In this document: piece by piece, positions 53,009 to 62,482 of the stretch
How positions within the stretch are numbered: the stretch's first letter is position 1
Layout of the letters: every line of letters begins with the position of its first letter
Source of the DNA: Mycolicibacterium sp. P1-18
GTDB taxonomy: Bacteria > Actinomycetota > Actinomycetes > Mycobacteriales > Mycobacteriaceae
Direction of reading: 5' to 3'
Assembly (NCBI RefSeq): GCF_008329535.1
Contig: NZ_NPKR01000003.1
Coordinates: forward strand, 372,001 to 436,000
DNA: 64,000 bases
Made by a program: the position numbers and the translations under genes
Notes under the pieces: model-generated
Database searches by the model: none
The model's input: only the letters and a program-made list of their open reading frames with translations
What the model was told of the DNA's origin: nothing

Positions 53009-53971
53009 TCAGCGGTGCTGATCCCACCATTCGAGCACCCGGATCCCGAACAACGTCAACCACTTTGACGGCTCACCAGCGGGAACGTCGACGGAGAACC
53101 ACTGGCGGCCGGGCAGCGTCGGCCCCTGAAGCCACGTGCCGTCGGGCCGGCGGGCGGCTCGGATCATGGCGATCGCGTCGGCCATCCGCGAATCTGGTGC
53201 GGTCCCCTCGAGCAGGGATCGTCGGCGAAAGTACTCGGCGGCGTTGAGCACGCTGTAGCGCCACCGGGTGGGGTAGGTGAACGCGTCGACCCACGACGCC
53301 ACCGGCTCACCGGTCGTCATCCGACGAAACAGGCTGCGGGACAACAGGTATTCCTCTGCGTCGAGTCTCGCCGCGCGCGTGGCGTCGGTGCCGCCCGTGG
53401 CGACGTCGTAGTCGAGCAATCCCTTCAACGCGTTGAGTGTCGAGTGGAACGACGACCGCGTCGAGCCGTCGACCCATTCGCAGTTCCACCCACCGTCGGG
53501 CAGGCGATGTTCGACGAACCAGTCGACGACGCCGGTGACGTCCGCGCCGAGCCACAGTCCGTTGGACACCGTCCAGGAGTTGATGCAGCAGTCGACCTCA
53601 CCGCCCCAGTACGGCAGGTCGTCGTACTCCCAGCGGCTGTTGGCGGCCAGCAGGTCGGCCGTCCCGCGCAACGCCGCTGCGTCAATACCCCACTCCCGCA
53701 ACGAGTTCAGTGACCACGTGGTTGCCGTCCACGGCTGCCCGGAGGTCTCCACCTCGTCGAAGTCGAAACCCGCGGGGAAGAATGCCCCACCGGCCCACTG
53801 GCCGTCGGGATCCTGCAGTGCCAGCAACCGGGCACCGAACCCCTCGGTCGCCACCCGGGCGCGGGTCGCCTGCCACACCTCGGGAGGTTCCCCGTCGACG
53901 TCACGCTCGACCTGCCAGCGCAGGGCGGGATCGGAGTCGAGTAGCCAGGCCGTCAAGGGCGCCGCCGCCAT
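53009..53971 (-). CDS. Prenyltransferase / squalene-oxidase-repeat (alpha-toroid) protein
   Basis: A 320-residue protein built of alpha-alpha repeats with toroid-type motifs: LLALQDPDGQWAGGAFFP, LPDGGWNCEWVDGSTRSSFHSTLNALKGL and AARRPDGTWLQG (QW-like). This is the fold of squalene cyclases and prenyltransferases, but the catalytic DxDD-type motif is not obvious, and one cyclase half is too short. It may be a non-enzymatic or degenerate member. TAGACT (53983-53978) ends six bases before the ATG, so a leaderless mRNA is likely. Confidence 0.8.
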   Translation of the reverse strand: MAAAPLTAWLLDSDPALRWQVERDVDGEPPEVWQATRARVATEGFGARLLALQDPDGQWAGGAFFPAGFDFDEVETSGQPWTATTWSLNSLREWGIDAAALRGTADLLAANSRWEYDDLPYWGGEVDCCINSWTVSNGLWLGADVTGVVDWFVEHRLPDGGWNCEWVDGSTRSSFHSTLNALKGLLDYDVATGGTDATRAARLDAEEYLLSRSLFRRMTTGEPVASWVDAFTYPTRWRYSVLNAAEYFRRRSLLEGTAPDSRMADAIAMIRAARRPDGTWLQGPTLPGRQWFSVDVPAGEPSKWLTLFGIRVLEWWDQHR

Positions 53972-53977
53972 CGTCCG

Positions 53978-53983
53978 AGTCTA
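53978..53983 (-). promoter_or_regulatory. -10 element of the alpha-toroid gene (leaderless candidate)
   Basis: TAGACT on the minus strand ends six bases before ATG at 53971. Confidence 0.55.
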
Positions 53984-54000
53984 GGTGGCACCATCAAAAC

Positions 54001-54195
54001 ATGACGGAGCCACCGAACGGATTGCCGAGGTACCGCCTGCTGACCGGACCCGACGACGAGGCCTTCTGCCGCCGCGTCAGCGAGGCGCTGGACCTGGGGT
54101 ACGAGCTGTACGGCGACCCCGCGATCAGCCTCGACGGCGGTCGGGCCGCGGTGGCCCAGGCAGTCGTGTGGCAGCGCGTGGTGCGCTACGTCTGA
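54001..54195 (+). CDS. DUF1737 protein
   Basis: A 64-residue DUF1737 protein with the family core YRLLTGPDDEAFCRRVSEALDLGYELYGDPAI. Function unknown. It is divergent from the alpha-toroid gene (29-base gap) and converges on prfC with a gap of 4 bases. Confidence 0.88.
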   Translation: MTEPPNGLPRYRLLTGPDDEAFCRRVSEALDLGYELYGDPAISLDGGRAAVAQAVVWQRVVRYV

Positions 54196-54199
54196 CGGT

Positions 54200-55852
54200 C
54201 TAGTCGTCGCCGGCGGCGACGAGTGACTGCAACGTCACCGACGGGTTGTCGCGCTGAAACCCCTCCAGCCGCCACTTGGTGGAGAACAGCACCAGGATGA
54301 CGCCGTCGGTCCGCGTGAACACCTCGACCGACGGTTGCCGCTGCAGGAACTCGACGTCGCCGGGGTCGGCGGCCCGGGCGACGGTGTACGGCAAGGACTC
54401 CAGGGAGATCGGCGCGCTGAGCTCGGTCGCCATCCGGTGCGTCGCCACCTCGAACTGCATCGGACCCACGGCGGCGAACACCGGGGCCTGATCGCCACGG
54501 CGGTCGGACCGAAGCACCTGAACGACACCCTCCTGCTCGAGCTGTTCGATCCCCTTGCGGAACTGCTTGTGCTTGCTGGGATCGGTGCCGCGGGCGACGG
54601 CGAAGTACTCCGGGGAGAAACTCGGGATCGGCGGGTACTGCACCGGGACGTCCCGGTAGAGCGTGTCGCCGGGGCGCAGCACGTTGGCGTTGGCCAGGCC
54701 GATGACGTCGCCCGGCCAGGCGGTGTCCAACGTCGTCCGCTGCTGGCCGAACACCGATTGCGCGTACTTGGTGACGAACGGCTTGCCGGTGGTGGCGTGG
54801 GTGAGCACTTCGCCGCGTTCGAAGGTGCCCGAGCAGACCCGCGCGTAGGCGATGCGGTCGCGATGGGCGGAGTCCATGCCGGCCTGGACCTTGAACACGA
54901 AGGCGCTGAAGGGGGCCTCGGCGGGGCGGCGGTGGCCCTCGACGTCGAGCTGACCGTGCGGCGACGGGGCGAGCTGCACGAGCACGTCCAGCAACTGGTT
55001 GACGCCGAAGTTCAACGCCGCGGAGGTGAACAGCAGCGGGGTGGTCTCGCAGCCGAGGAACGTGTCCCGGTCGTAGTCCGACCCGTCGGCGGCCAACAGC
55101 TCGGACTCCTCCACCGCGTTGTCCCAGTCGGTGCCGGCCGCGTCGTGCGCGTCCTCCGGGGCGATGTGCTCCTCCGGTGCGGCCTTGGCGCCACCCGCGG
55201 TGCGGGTGTACCGGATGAAGTTGCCGGAACGCCGGTCGAGCACGCCCTTGAAGTCGCCCGCGATGCCCACCGGCCACGTCAGCGGGGTGGGCCGCAGGCC
55301 GATCCTGGCCTGGATCTCGTCGAGCAACTCCAGGGCGTCGCGCCCGGGTCGGTCCCACTTGTTGATGACGGTGATGATCGGGATGCGTCGCAGCCGGCAC
55401 ACCTCGAAGAGCTTGAGTGTCTGGGGCTCCAGACCCTTGGCCGCGTCGATGAGCATCACCGCACAGTCGACGGCGGTCAGCACGCGGTAGGTGTCTTCGG
55501 AGAAGTCGGCGTGGCCGGGGGTGTCGAGCAGGTTGATGACGCAGTCCTGCCCGCTGGGGGCGCGGTATGGGAACTGCAGCGCGGTCGACGTGATGGAGAT
55601 GCCGCGGGCCTTCTCCATGTCCATCCAGTCCGACACCGTGGCGCGGCGACCGGACTTGCCGTGGATCGCGCCGGCCTCGCTGATGCGGTTGGCGTGCAGC
55701 ACCAGGGCCTCGGTCAACGTCGACTTGCCGGCGTCGGGGTGGCTGATCACGGCGAATGTCCGCCGCCGCTGCGCTTCGGCGGTGATGCGGTCCGCGGCGC
55801 GCCCTTCGGCGGCCGTCATCGTGCCGGGGGCCTGAGTCAGATTTTCGGTCAT
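54200..55852 (-). CDS. prfC: Peptide chain release factor 3
   Basis: A 550-residue translational GTPase. Visible are G1 SHPDAGKSTLTE, the G2/switch region EKARGISITST, G3 DTPGHADFSEDTYR and G4 NKWD, followed by the RF3-specific C-terminal domains (for example PIPSFSPEYFAVARGTDPSKHKQFRKGIEQLEQEGVVQV). It recycles RF1 and RF2 after termination. ATG at 55852 (MTENLTQAPG) is chosen; the frame continues upstream but without coding character. The convergent neighbour is DUF1737. Confidence 0.95.
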   Translation of the reverse strand: MTENLTQAPGTMTAAEGRAADRITAEAQRRRTFAVISHPDAGKSTLTEALVLHANRISEAGAIHGKSGRRATVSDWMDMEKARGISITSTALQFPYRAPSGQDCVINLLDTPGHADFSEDTYRVLTAVDCAVMLIDAAKGLEPQTLKLFEVCRLRRIPIITVINKWDRPGRDALELLDEIQARIGLRPTPLTWPVGIAGDFKGVLDRRSGNFIRYTRTAGGAKAAPEEHIAPEDAHDAAGTDWDNAVEESELLAADGSDYDRDTFLGCETTPLLFTSAALNFGVNQLLDVLVQLAPSPHGQLDVEGHRRPAEAPFSAFVFKVQAGMDSAHRDRIAYARVCSGTFERGEVLTHATTGKPFVTKYAQSVFGQQRTTLDTAWPGDVIGLANANVLRPGDTLYRDVPVQYPPIPSFSPEYFAVARGTDPSKHKQFRKGIEQLEQEGVVQVLRSDRRGDQAPVFAAVGPMQFEVATHRMATELSAPISLESLPYTVARAADPGDVEFLQRQPSVEVFTRTDGVILVLFSTKWRLEGFQRDNPSVTLQSLVAAGDD

Positions 55853-56022
55853 TGCACTACCAATGGTATGGCTCCGCTGCCGAAAGCATAAATCCGTCAC
55901 CGGCCGGGTCGGGGTGGACGTGCACGTCAGACGGGGTTCTGGGGCCCGACGCCGCCTGACGGTTGGCTGGCCGAACCGTGGCAGTCGCCTGGGCATGTGT
56001 CCGCGACCCTGGTGCCCCGAGA

Positions 56023-56041
56023 AGTGGCGAGCCTAACCTAA
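56023..56041 (+). promoter_or_regulatory. Candidate iron box (IdeR/DtxR type) upstream of efeU
   Basis: The 19 bases AGTGGCGAGCCTAACCTAA match the IdeR consensus TTAGGTTAGGCTAACCTAA at 13 of 19 positions, with the right half (CTAACCTAA) perfect. TAACCT (56034-56039) within it may be the -10 of the operon, so repressor binding would block transcription. Confidence 0.5.
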
Positions 56042-56070
56042 CTTCCGATCGGATCGATGACGGGAGAGAC

Positions 56071-57657
56071 GTGCAGGGCATCTTCATCGGCACGTTCCTC
56101 ATCGGTCTGCGCGAAGGCCTCGAAGCCACGCTCATCGTCAGCGTCATCGGCGCCTTCCTGACCCGCAACGGCAAGTCCACGAGACCCATGGTGCTCGGGG
56201 TCGCGTTCGCCGTCGTCATCAGCGTCGCCGTCGGCGCGGGCCTCGACGTACTGTCCGCGTCGCTCCCCCAGCGGCAGCAGGAAATGCTCGAAACGGTCAT
56301 CGGGGCCATCGCCGTCGTGTTCGTGACCTCGATGATCATCTGGATGAACCGCAACTCCTTTCGGATGAAGGGGCAGCTGGAACGTGAAGCGGCGCAGGCG
56401 GTCAACGGTGGCAGCGTCACCGCGCTGGCGCTGATGGCCTTCCTGGCCGTTCTGAAGGAGGGCTTCGAGACGGCGGTGTTCCTGCTGGCGGCCGCGCAAA
56501 CCGCGCAGGGCAGCCGGTGGTACGCGTTGTTCGGCGGCGTCACGGGCATCGCCACGGCCGTCGCCGTCGGCGCCGGCATCTACTTCGGCAGCCTTCGCCT
56601 GGACCTGGGCCGGTTCTTCCGCATCACCGGGATCTTCCTGGTGTTCATCGCCGCCGGCCTCGTGATGAGCGGGCTCCGCACGGCCCACGAGGCTGGCTGG
56701 GTCGACGTCGGACAACGGCGCGTCGTCGACCTCTCCGCGGTGCTGGGCACGAAGTCCGTCGTGGGGGCGGTCGTCACGGGCATGTTCGGCATCCCGCCCG
56801 ATCCCCGGCTTGTCGAAGTGCTCGGCTGGCTGCTGTACGCGATTCCCGTGCTGGTCGTGTTCCAGTGGCCGGCCGCACTGGCACCTGGCCCGGCGGTGAA
56901 ACGCCGGGTGACGTGGAGTGTCGCGGCCGGACTCGCCACCGTCGCGGCCGCGATGGCGGTGCTCATCCCGGCCGGCGGCAGCCCGGGACCGGGATCGACG
57001 AGAACCGCGACGACCGCAGGCGGCACCAGCGTCACCGCCACGGTGCGCGCCGACGGCGCCGATCGAATGCTGACCGTCGCCGGCGCAGGGGGACAACGGG
57101 TTTCGCTGTCACCCGCGGGCCGGCAGTCGGTCGACGGCGTCGACGTCGACGTGTGGCAGAACGCCGTCCCCACCGACCCCGGCGTGACGACGTCTCCCGT
57201 CGGGCTGGCGCAGTTGAGAACCCTGGCCGGTGGCCGCCTGCCCGTGGGTCTGGGCACTGCACGAACCCCGGGGCCGTTCGACGCCCGCTGGAGCGCACGC
57301 ACGGTGTACACCGTCGTGACCCGCGGCGACGACGTGGTCTCCGCCGAACGGGCCAGCAGCCGCGTGGCCACCCTCAGCGGCGGGGGACTCGCCGGGCCGA
57401 AGACGGTGAGCGTCGGCGGGTTGGCCGAGGACTGGGCCACCAGCCCCGGCGACGATCAGGCGATTGCCGCCGCGATGACGCAATCCACCAGAGACCACGC
57501 CGAGCGGACGCTGTGGACGATCTGGCTGCCAACGGTTCTCGCCGTTGCCGCCCTGCTCGTCGGGATCGTTGCGGCCCGCTCCGCCAGGACCACCGACGAA
57601 AGGGAACCACGACAGCATGGCGAATCACCCACCCGTGACCAGATCAGCGTCGCGTAG
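56071..57657 (+). CDS. efeU: FTR1-family iron permease (EfeU-like) with C-terminal extracytoplasmic domain
   Basis: A 528-residue protein. The permease part (about residues 1-300, seven membrane segments) has both glutamate motifs: REGLE (14-18) and KEGFE (129-133). It transports ferric or ferrous iron in partnership with EfeO and EfeB. A further ~190 residues (about 310-495, beta-rich, with VDVWQNAVPTDPG) face outside, ending in one more helix (about 495-515). GTG at 56071 follows GGGAGAG. Its 3' end overlaps efeO by 41 bases. A candidate iron box lies upstream. Confidence 0.92.
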   Translation: MQGIFIGTFLIGLREGLEATLIVSVIGAFLTRNGKSTRPMVLGVAFAVVISVAVGAGLDVLSASLPQRQQEMLETVIGAIAVVFVTSMIIWMNRNSFRMKGQLEREAAQAVNGGSVTALALMAFLAVLKEGFETAVFLLAAAQTAQGSRWYALFGGVTGIATAVAVGAGIYFGSLRLDLGRFFRITGIFLVFIAAGLVMSGLRTAHEAGWVDVGQRRVVDLSAVLGTKSVVGAVVTGMFGIPPDPRLVEVLGWLLYAIPVLVVFQWPAALAPGPAVKRRVTWSVAAGLATVAAAMAVLIPAGGSPGPGSTRTATTAGGTSVTATVRADGADRMLTVAGAGGQRVSLSPAGRQSVDGVDVDVWQNAVPTDPGVTTSPVGLAQLRTLAGGRLPVGLGTARTPGPFDARWSARTVYTVVTRGDDVVSAERASSRVATLSGGGLAGPKTVSVGGLAEDWATSPGDDQAIAAAMTQSTRDHAERTLWTIWLPTVLAVAALLVGIVAARSARTTDEREPRQHGESPTRDQISVA

Positions 57658-58873
57658 AAGCCGATGGGCGGCGCCGGCCGTGGTTGCGGCGACCGCAGTG
57701 GCGCTGAGCGCGTGCGGGTCGACCGACGACGGCGCCAAGGCCACCCCCAGCACGGGGTCGACCGACGGCGTCAAGACCGTCAACGTCACCCTCGCCGACG
57801 ACTCTGGCAAGGACGCCTGCGCACTGGACACCACGACGGTGCCCGCAGGACCCGTGACGTTCACGGTGACCAACTCCAGCGCACCGGGCGTCACCGAGAT
57901 GGAGTTGCTCAAGGACCAGCGCATCGTCGGGGAGAAGGAGAACCTGGCGCCCGGGCTGGATCCCGTCTCCTTCACCGTCACCCTCGACGGTGGAAAGTAC
58001 GAGATCTACTGCCCCGGTGCGGCATCGGAGTACCTCGACTTCTCGGTGACCGGCCAGTCCGCCGCCGCGCCGACGGGCACCGTGCCGACGATCCTGAGCC
58101 AGGGCACCAAGGACTATTCGGCCTACGTCGTCGACCAGGTCAACCAGCTGAACACGGCGGTCAAGGCGCTCGACGCCGCCGTCCAGTCGGGCGACGTCGC
58201 CGCCGCGAAGACGGCCTACGCGAAGGCGCGCCCGTTCTACGAACGGGCGGAGTCCAGCGTCGAGGGCTTCGTGCTGCCGGGGTTCGCCGTCGACGACAAC
58301 GCGGGCAATCTCGACTACCTGATCGACATGCGGGAGTCCACGCCGGTGGACGCCAAGGTCGGCTGGAAGGGCTTCCACGCCGTCGAGCGCGACCTGTGGC
58401 AGGGCAATGCGATCACCCCGGCCACCAAGGCGCTCAGCACCGAATTGGTCGGCAACGTCGGTCATTTGGTCACCGTCGTGGCGCCCCTGCAGTACAAGCC
58501 GGAGGACCTGGCCAACGGGGCTGCCGACCTCGTCGAAGAAGTGCAGAACACCAAGATCACCGGTGAAGAGGAGGCCTTCAGCCACCTCGACCTCGTCGAC
58601 TTCGCCGGCAACGTCGAAGGCGCACAACAGGCGTACGCGTCGCTGCGGCCCGGATTGCAGAAGATCGACCCGGCGTTGACCACCACGCTCGACCAGCAGT
58701 TCCACGCCGTCTTGACCACTCTGGACGGCTACCGTGACGGCGCCGCGCCCGGCGGATACAAGGTGTGGACGGCCGCGCTGCGCGGCACCGACGCACCGAC
58801 GCTGACGGCGGTGATCCAACCGCTGCACGAAAGCCTGGCGACGGTGGCGCAGAAGGTGGTCTCGGCCAGTTGA
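57617..58873 (+). CDS. efeO: EfeO iron-binding lipoprotein (cupredoxin and imelysin M75)
   Basis: A 418-residue secreted lipoprotein. The signal peptide (basic start, then AVVAATAVALSAC) has its lipobox cysteine at residue 33. An N-terminal cupredoxin-like domain (about 50-145) is followed by an imelysin/M75 domain with the HxxE metal motif HAVE (254-257). EfeO collects iron outside the membrane for EfeU. ATG at 57617 lies within the end of efeU. Its stop overlaps efeB as TTGA. Confidence 0.94.
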   Translation: MANHPPVTRSASRRSRWAAPAVVAATAVALSACGSTDDGAKATPSTGSTDGVKTVNVTLADDSGKDACALDTTTVPAGPVTFTVTNSSAPGVTEMELLKDQRIVGEKENLAPGLDPVSFTVTLDGGKYEIYCPGAASEYLDFSVTGQSAAAPTGTVPTILSQGTKDYSAYVVDQVNQLNTAVKALDAAVQSGDVAAAKTAYAKARPFYERAESSVEGFVLPGFAVDDNAGNLDYLIDMRESTPVDAKVGWKGFHAVERDLWQGNAITPATKALSTELVGNVGHLVTVVAPLQYKPEDLANGAADLVEEVQNTKITGEEEAFSHLDLVDFAGNVEGAQQAYASLRPGLQKIDPALTTTLDQQFHAVLTTLDGYRDGAAPGGYKVWTAALRGTDAPTLTAVIQPLHESLATVAQKVVSAS

Positions 58874-60150
58874 CCACCCCTGACGGACCGATCCCCGGGG
58901 TGTCCCGACGGGGAATGCTTTCCGGCGCACTGATGGCCGGCCTCGGTGGCGCAGTCGTCGGTGCAGTGGGCGGCGGCACGACGGCCTGGGCGATGGCCCC
59001 CTCCGAGGCGGCTCGAGTCGACGCCGGGGACACCGTCGACCTGAGCCGCAGCCATCCCTTCTACGGGACCGGACACCAAGGCGGCATCTCCACCGAACCG
59101 CAGCGGCACACGGTCTTCATGACCTTCCGGCTGGCGGAGACGGCGTCGGCCAAGTCGTTGCAGACGCTCTTGGCGCGCTGGTCGGCGGCGGCGGCGGTGC
59201 TGCAGCAGGGCAAGCCCGTCGGCACGGTGCAGCCCGACAGCGAGGTGTCGCCGCCCACCGACACCGGGGAGGCGTTTGGTCTGAGCCCGGCGAGTCTGAC
59301 CGTCACGATCGGTCTCGGTCCGGCGCTGTTCGACGGACGTTTCGGTCTCGCGCCGCACAAGCCGGCCGCGTTCACGGACCTGCCGACGCTCAACGGCGAC
59401 GTCCTCGATCCGAAGTTCACCGGCGGTGAGCTGTCCGTGCAGGCGTGCGCCGACGATCCCCAGGTCTGCTATCACGCCGTGCGCAACCTGGCCCGACTCG
59501 GTCGCAGCACGGTCGCACCGTTCTGGGCGGTGCTGGGCTTCGGCCGTGCCTCGGCGGGGCCGGGCCAGCAGACACCGCGAAACCTGTTGGGCTTCAAGGA
59601 CGGAACTCGCAACGTGGAGAGCGACGAACAGTACTCCAAGTTCGTCTGGATCCAGAACGCGGATCAGCCGTGGATGGAGGGCGGCACCTATCAGGTGGTG
59701 CGCAAGATCCGGATGCTGCTCGAGACGTGGGATACCGACCGCGTCGGCAACCAGCAGCAGATCATCGGGCGGCACAAGGAGGAGGGCTCACCACTGACGG
59801 GACGACGCGAGACCGACGTCCCAGACTTCGCCGCGAAGTCGTCGACGGGAGAGCCGGTGATCGACCCCCTGGCCCACGTGGCGCTGGCCGCGCACGAAAA
59901 CAACGACGGCGTGATGATCAAGCGTCGCGGCTACAACTACACCGACGGGCTCGACCCGAGCGGCGAGCTGAACGCCGGTCTGCTGTTCGTCTCCTATCAG
60001 AACGACCCGCAGCACTTCATCCGTCTGCAGAACCGCCTCGGCGCCCACGATCTGCTCAACGAATACATCCGGCACGTCGGGTCGGCGATCTTCGCCGTGC
60101 CACCGGCCCCCGAGCGGGGTCACTACGTGGGCCAGGCGCTGTTCGGATAG
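58870..60150 (+). CDS. efeB: EfeB, Tat-exported dye-decolourising peroxidase
   Basis: A 426-residue heme peroxidase of the DyP family. The N terminus has a twin-arginine signal (SRRGMLSGALMAG, arginines 13-14). The DyP motif GFKDGTRN (GxxDG) and the later AHENNDGVMIKRRGYNY with the heme-ligand region are both present. EfeB oxidises ferrous iron or releases iron from heme in the EfeUOB system. The TTG at 58870 overlaps the efeO stop (TTGA), so translation is coupled. Confidence 0.94.
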   Translation: MTTPDGPIPGVSRRGMLSGALMAGLGGAVVGAVGGGTTAWAMAPSEAARVDAGDTVDLSRSHPFYGTGHQGGISTEPQRHTVFMTFRLAETASAKSLQTLLARWSAAAAVLQQGKPVGTVQPDSEVSPPTDTGEAFGLSPASLTVTIGLGPALFDGRFGLAPHKPAAFTDLPTLNGDVLDPKFTGGELSVQACADDPQVCYHAVRNLARLGRSTVAPFWAVLGFGRASAGPGQQTPRNLLGFKDGTRNVESDEQYSKFVWIQNADQPWMEGGTYQVVRKIRMLLETWDTDRVGNQQQIIGRHKEEGSPLTGRRETDVPDFAAKSSTGEPVIDPLAHVALAAHENNDGVMIKRRGYNYTDGLDPSGELNAGLLFVSYQNDPQHFIRLQNRLGAHDLLNEYIRHVGSAIFAVPPAPERGHYVGQALFG

Positions 60151-60795
60151 CTACCGCAGCAACCGTGGAGCGTCGAAGTCGGCGTTGTCGACCAGGACGT
60201 CGGCACGACTGCGGGGGTCGCACGCGGCGAAGTAGAGCCGCTGTCCCTCGACGTAGCGGTGGGTGCGCGGATCGTCCGGGTCGGGGCTGGTGCCGTCGCG
60301 CGCCGCCATCCGCCGTGTGGTCTCGGCGAAGGGCACGTCGAGGAAGATCGTCAGATGCCAGGCGCCGGCGAGTTCGGCGCGTTGAAGGAAGATGCCGTCG
60401 ACGACGAGTACGGAGCTTGGCGCGGCCACCCTGGCGTCGACGGTCAGCGCGGTGTCGGTGGCCACGTCGTGGGCGGCGGGTCGATAGCGTCGAGACCCGT
60501 TGTGCGCGAACGGGGTCAACACGTCGGCCGTAAACCTGGCGTAGTCGTAGGAATCCAGCCAGAACCCGTCCGGCGAGTCCCGACCACGCCGGTACCTCGT
60601 CGCCCGGGGGTGGTGGAATCCGTCGACGGACACCCGCACCACCGGCCGGCCCGCCTCGTGCAAGGCGGTCGCGAGGCCGTCGGCGAACCGGGTCTTGCCC
60701 GCGCCGTCGGGGCCGTCGACCGCGACCCGCACGCAGTCGTCACCGGGCAGGGTGGGCACGCGGGCGGCCACGGCCCGCAGCACCGGGTGAGTCAT
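60151..60795 (-). CDS. Uridine-kinase-like P-loop kinase
   Basis: A 214-residue P-loop kinase of the uridine kinase/phosphoribulokinase type. Walker A is DGPDGAGKTRFADGLA (about residues 28-43), followed by VSVDGFHHPRATRYRRGRDSPDGFWLDSYDY, the typical substrate region, and VDGIFLQRAELAGAW. The substrate is uncertain. ATG at 60795 shares its bases with the upstream LCP stop (TGATG), so the two are translationally linked although functionally unrelated. Confidence 0.85.
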   Translation of the reverse strand: MTHPVLRAVAARVPTLPGDDCVRVAVDGPDGAGKTRFADGLATALHEAGRPVVRVSVDGFHHPRATRYRRGRDSPDGFWLDSYDYARFTADVLTPFAHNGSRRYRPAAHDVATDTALTVDARVAAPSSVLVVDGIFLQRAELAGAWHLTIFLDVPFAETTRRMAARDGTSPDPDDPRTHRYVEGQRLYFAACDPRSRADVLVDNADFDAPRLLR

Positions 60796-62312
60796 CAGTT
60801 GACGCAGGGAATCTCGCTGCCGCTGATCGGCAGCCCCTGGTCGGGTGCGGGCTCGTCGGAGCTGCCGACGTCGATGCCCAGCGCCTCGCCACCCGAGGGT
60901 GCGGTGGCCAGGCTGGCGACGTCGGTCGGCAGTGAGTACCCGTCACCGAGTACCACGCGGACACGTCCCGGGGCCAGGTCAGCCGCCGGCTTCGGCGGGA
61001 CGGCGATGTCGAGGGTGGTCGCGATCGCCTGCGCGGCGGGCTCGCCACCGGTGCCGTATTCGACGGCGGTCACCGGCGAGCCGCCGTGTTCGACGAGGGT
61101 GAGGTCACCTTCGTGATAACCCTTGTGGGTCAGAGTGTTCGACGTCTCGGTGGCGAGACCGCGGACGCCGCTGGCGTTGACCACGTCGACGGTGACGTCG
61201 GCGGGCGTCACCGGGGCCGGCACCGCCGACGGGTCGCCGAACGTGGTCGTGACCAAGGCGCGGATGGCGGCGGGGTCGACGATGTTGACGTCCTGGCCGT
61301 AGATCACGTCGTATCTCACCACCGGCAGGGTCTGGTAGTGCACCTGCTCGCCGGAGAGCTCGCCGATGCGCCGGAACAGGCTCTGGTCCCAGCCGCTGGA
61401 CAGCACGAGGTCCTTGCGCGCGACGTCCATGAGCGAGTTGAGCTTGCCCACGTCGGTGAACGACCCGGAGTCCTGCAGCTGGCGGATGACGGAGATCAGG
61501 AACGCCTGCTGGCGATGCGTGCGGTCCAGGTCGCCGTTGTCGAGCCCATGCCGCTGCCTGACGAAGGCGAGGGCCTGCCGAGCGTCCAGCGTTTGGCGAC
61601 CGGCCGGGAAGTCGGCGCCGGAGTAGTCGTCGTGCACGGCGTGGTTGAGGCAGACCTCGACGCCGCCCAGGCTCGCGGCCACGTCGTAGAAACCGGCGAG
61701 GTTCACCTCGGCGAAGTAGTCGATCGGCACGCCGGTGAGGGCCCGCACCACGGCGAGCGTCGCCTTGCGGCCGGCCTCTCGGCCCTCCTTCTCGAGGGTG
61801 GCCTGATCGGTCTCGCCGTCGTCGACGAGCTTCTGCGCCTCGTGGGCCTTGGTCAGCCCGTAGGCCTCTTTGATCTTGATGTGGTCGTAGCCCGGCACGA
61901 TCCCCTTGACGCTCACGTAGTCGTCTCGGGGGATGGAGAACGCCTGGACGCTGCCGTCCTCGGCGAGGTGCACCAGGATCAGCGTGTTGGTGTTGTACCC
62001 GCCGGAGGTCGAGTCGCCGGCGTGCAGTTGGTCCAGCACGTCCTGGGGCAGGTCGTCGCCGTTCTGGTCCTTGCGGGAGTCCAGGCCGATGAGCAGGATG
62101 TTGACCGCCGTGCCGGTGGAGTGGGGTGCGTCGGCGCCGAGTGCCTGCGACACCGTGATGCCGCTGAGCATGCCGTGCAGGGTCCACCAGCCGAAGCCGG
62201 TGGTCGCCACCATCGCGGCGGTCACCAGCGCCAGCCCGCCGCGAACGAGTCGCCGGGCCGTGACGCGGGATCGTCGGGCAGACGGCATCAGGTGACGCGC
62301 ACGCTCGCCCAT
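60795..62312 (-). CDS. LytR-CpsA-Psr (LCP) wall ligase family protein
   Basis: A 505-residue LCP protein as read from ATG 62312 (GTG 62393 is an alternative start giving 532 residues). One membrane helix lies near residues 20-42, followed by the LCP domain (LLIGLDSRKDQNGD, TLILVHLAEDGSVQAFSIPRDDYVSV, FVRQRHGLDNGDLDRTHRQQAFL) with its pyrophosphate-binding Asp and Arg residues, and a LytR_C domain (about 385-480). In mycobacteria such proteins attach arabinogalactan to peptidoglycan. The GTG start was not chosen because the added 27 codons lack coding bias and the ATG has a purine-rich AAGGCGGCGG upstream; the choice is uncertain. Confidence 0.88.
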   Translation of the reverse strand: MGERARHLMPSARRSRVTARRLVRGGLALVTAAMVATTGFGWWTLHGMLSGITVSQALGADAPHSTGTAVNILLIGLDSRKDQNGDDLPQDVLDQLHAGDSTSGGYNTNTLILVHLAEDGSVQAFSIPRDDYVSVKGIVPGYDHIKIKEAYGLTKAHEAQKLVDDGETDQATLEKEGREAGRKATLAVVRALTGVPIDYFAEVNLAGFYDVAASLGGVEVCLNHAVHDDYSGADFPAGRQTLDARQALAFVRQRHGLDNGDLDRTHRQQAFLISVIRQLQDSGSFTDVGKLNSLMDVARKDLVLSSGWDQSLFRRIGELSGEQVHYQTLPVVRYDVIYGQDVNIVDPAAIRALVTTTFGDPSAVPAPVTPADVTVDVVNASGVRGLATETSNTLTHKGYHEGDLTLVEHGGSPVTAVEYGTGGEPAAQAIATTLDIAVPPKPAADLAPGRVRVVLGDGYSLPTDVASLATAPSGGEALGIDVGSSDEPAPDQGLPISGSEIPCVN

Positions 62313-62482
62313 CACCGCCGCCTTCGATCGTTCGCCACGCCCCACCATGCGGGAGGAACCTCGTGACGCGGCTGAGAAGGTGGTGAAAGTCACCCCCGGC
62401 GCGTGGCGCGCCTTGCCGACTGTTCGGCCCAGAATACGTGGGTCTGGGCGGCGGTCGCCAGTCGACGGGGCGGCCGTGACCG

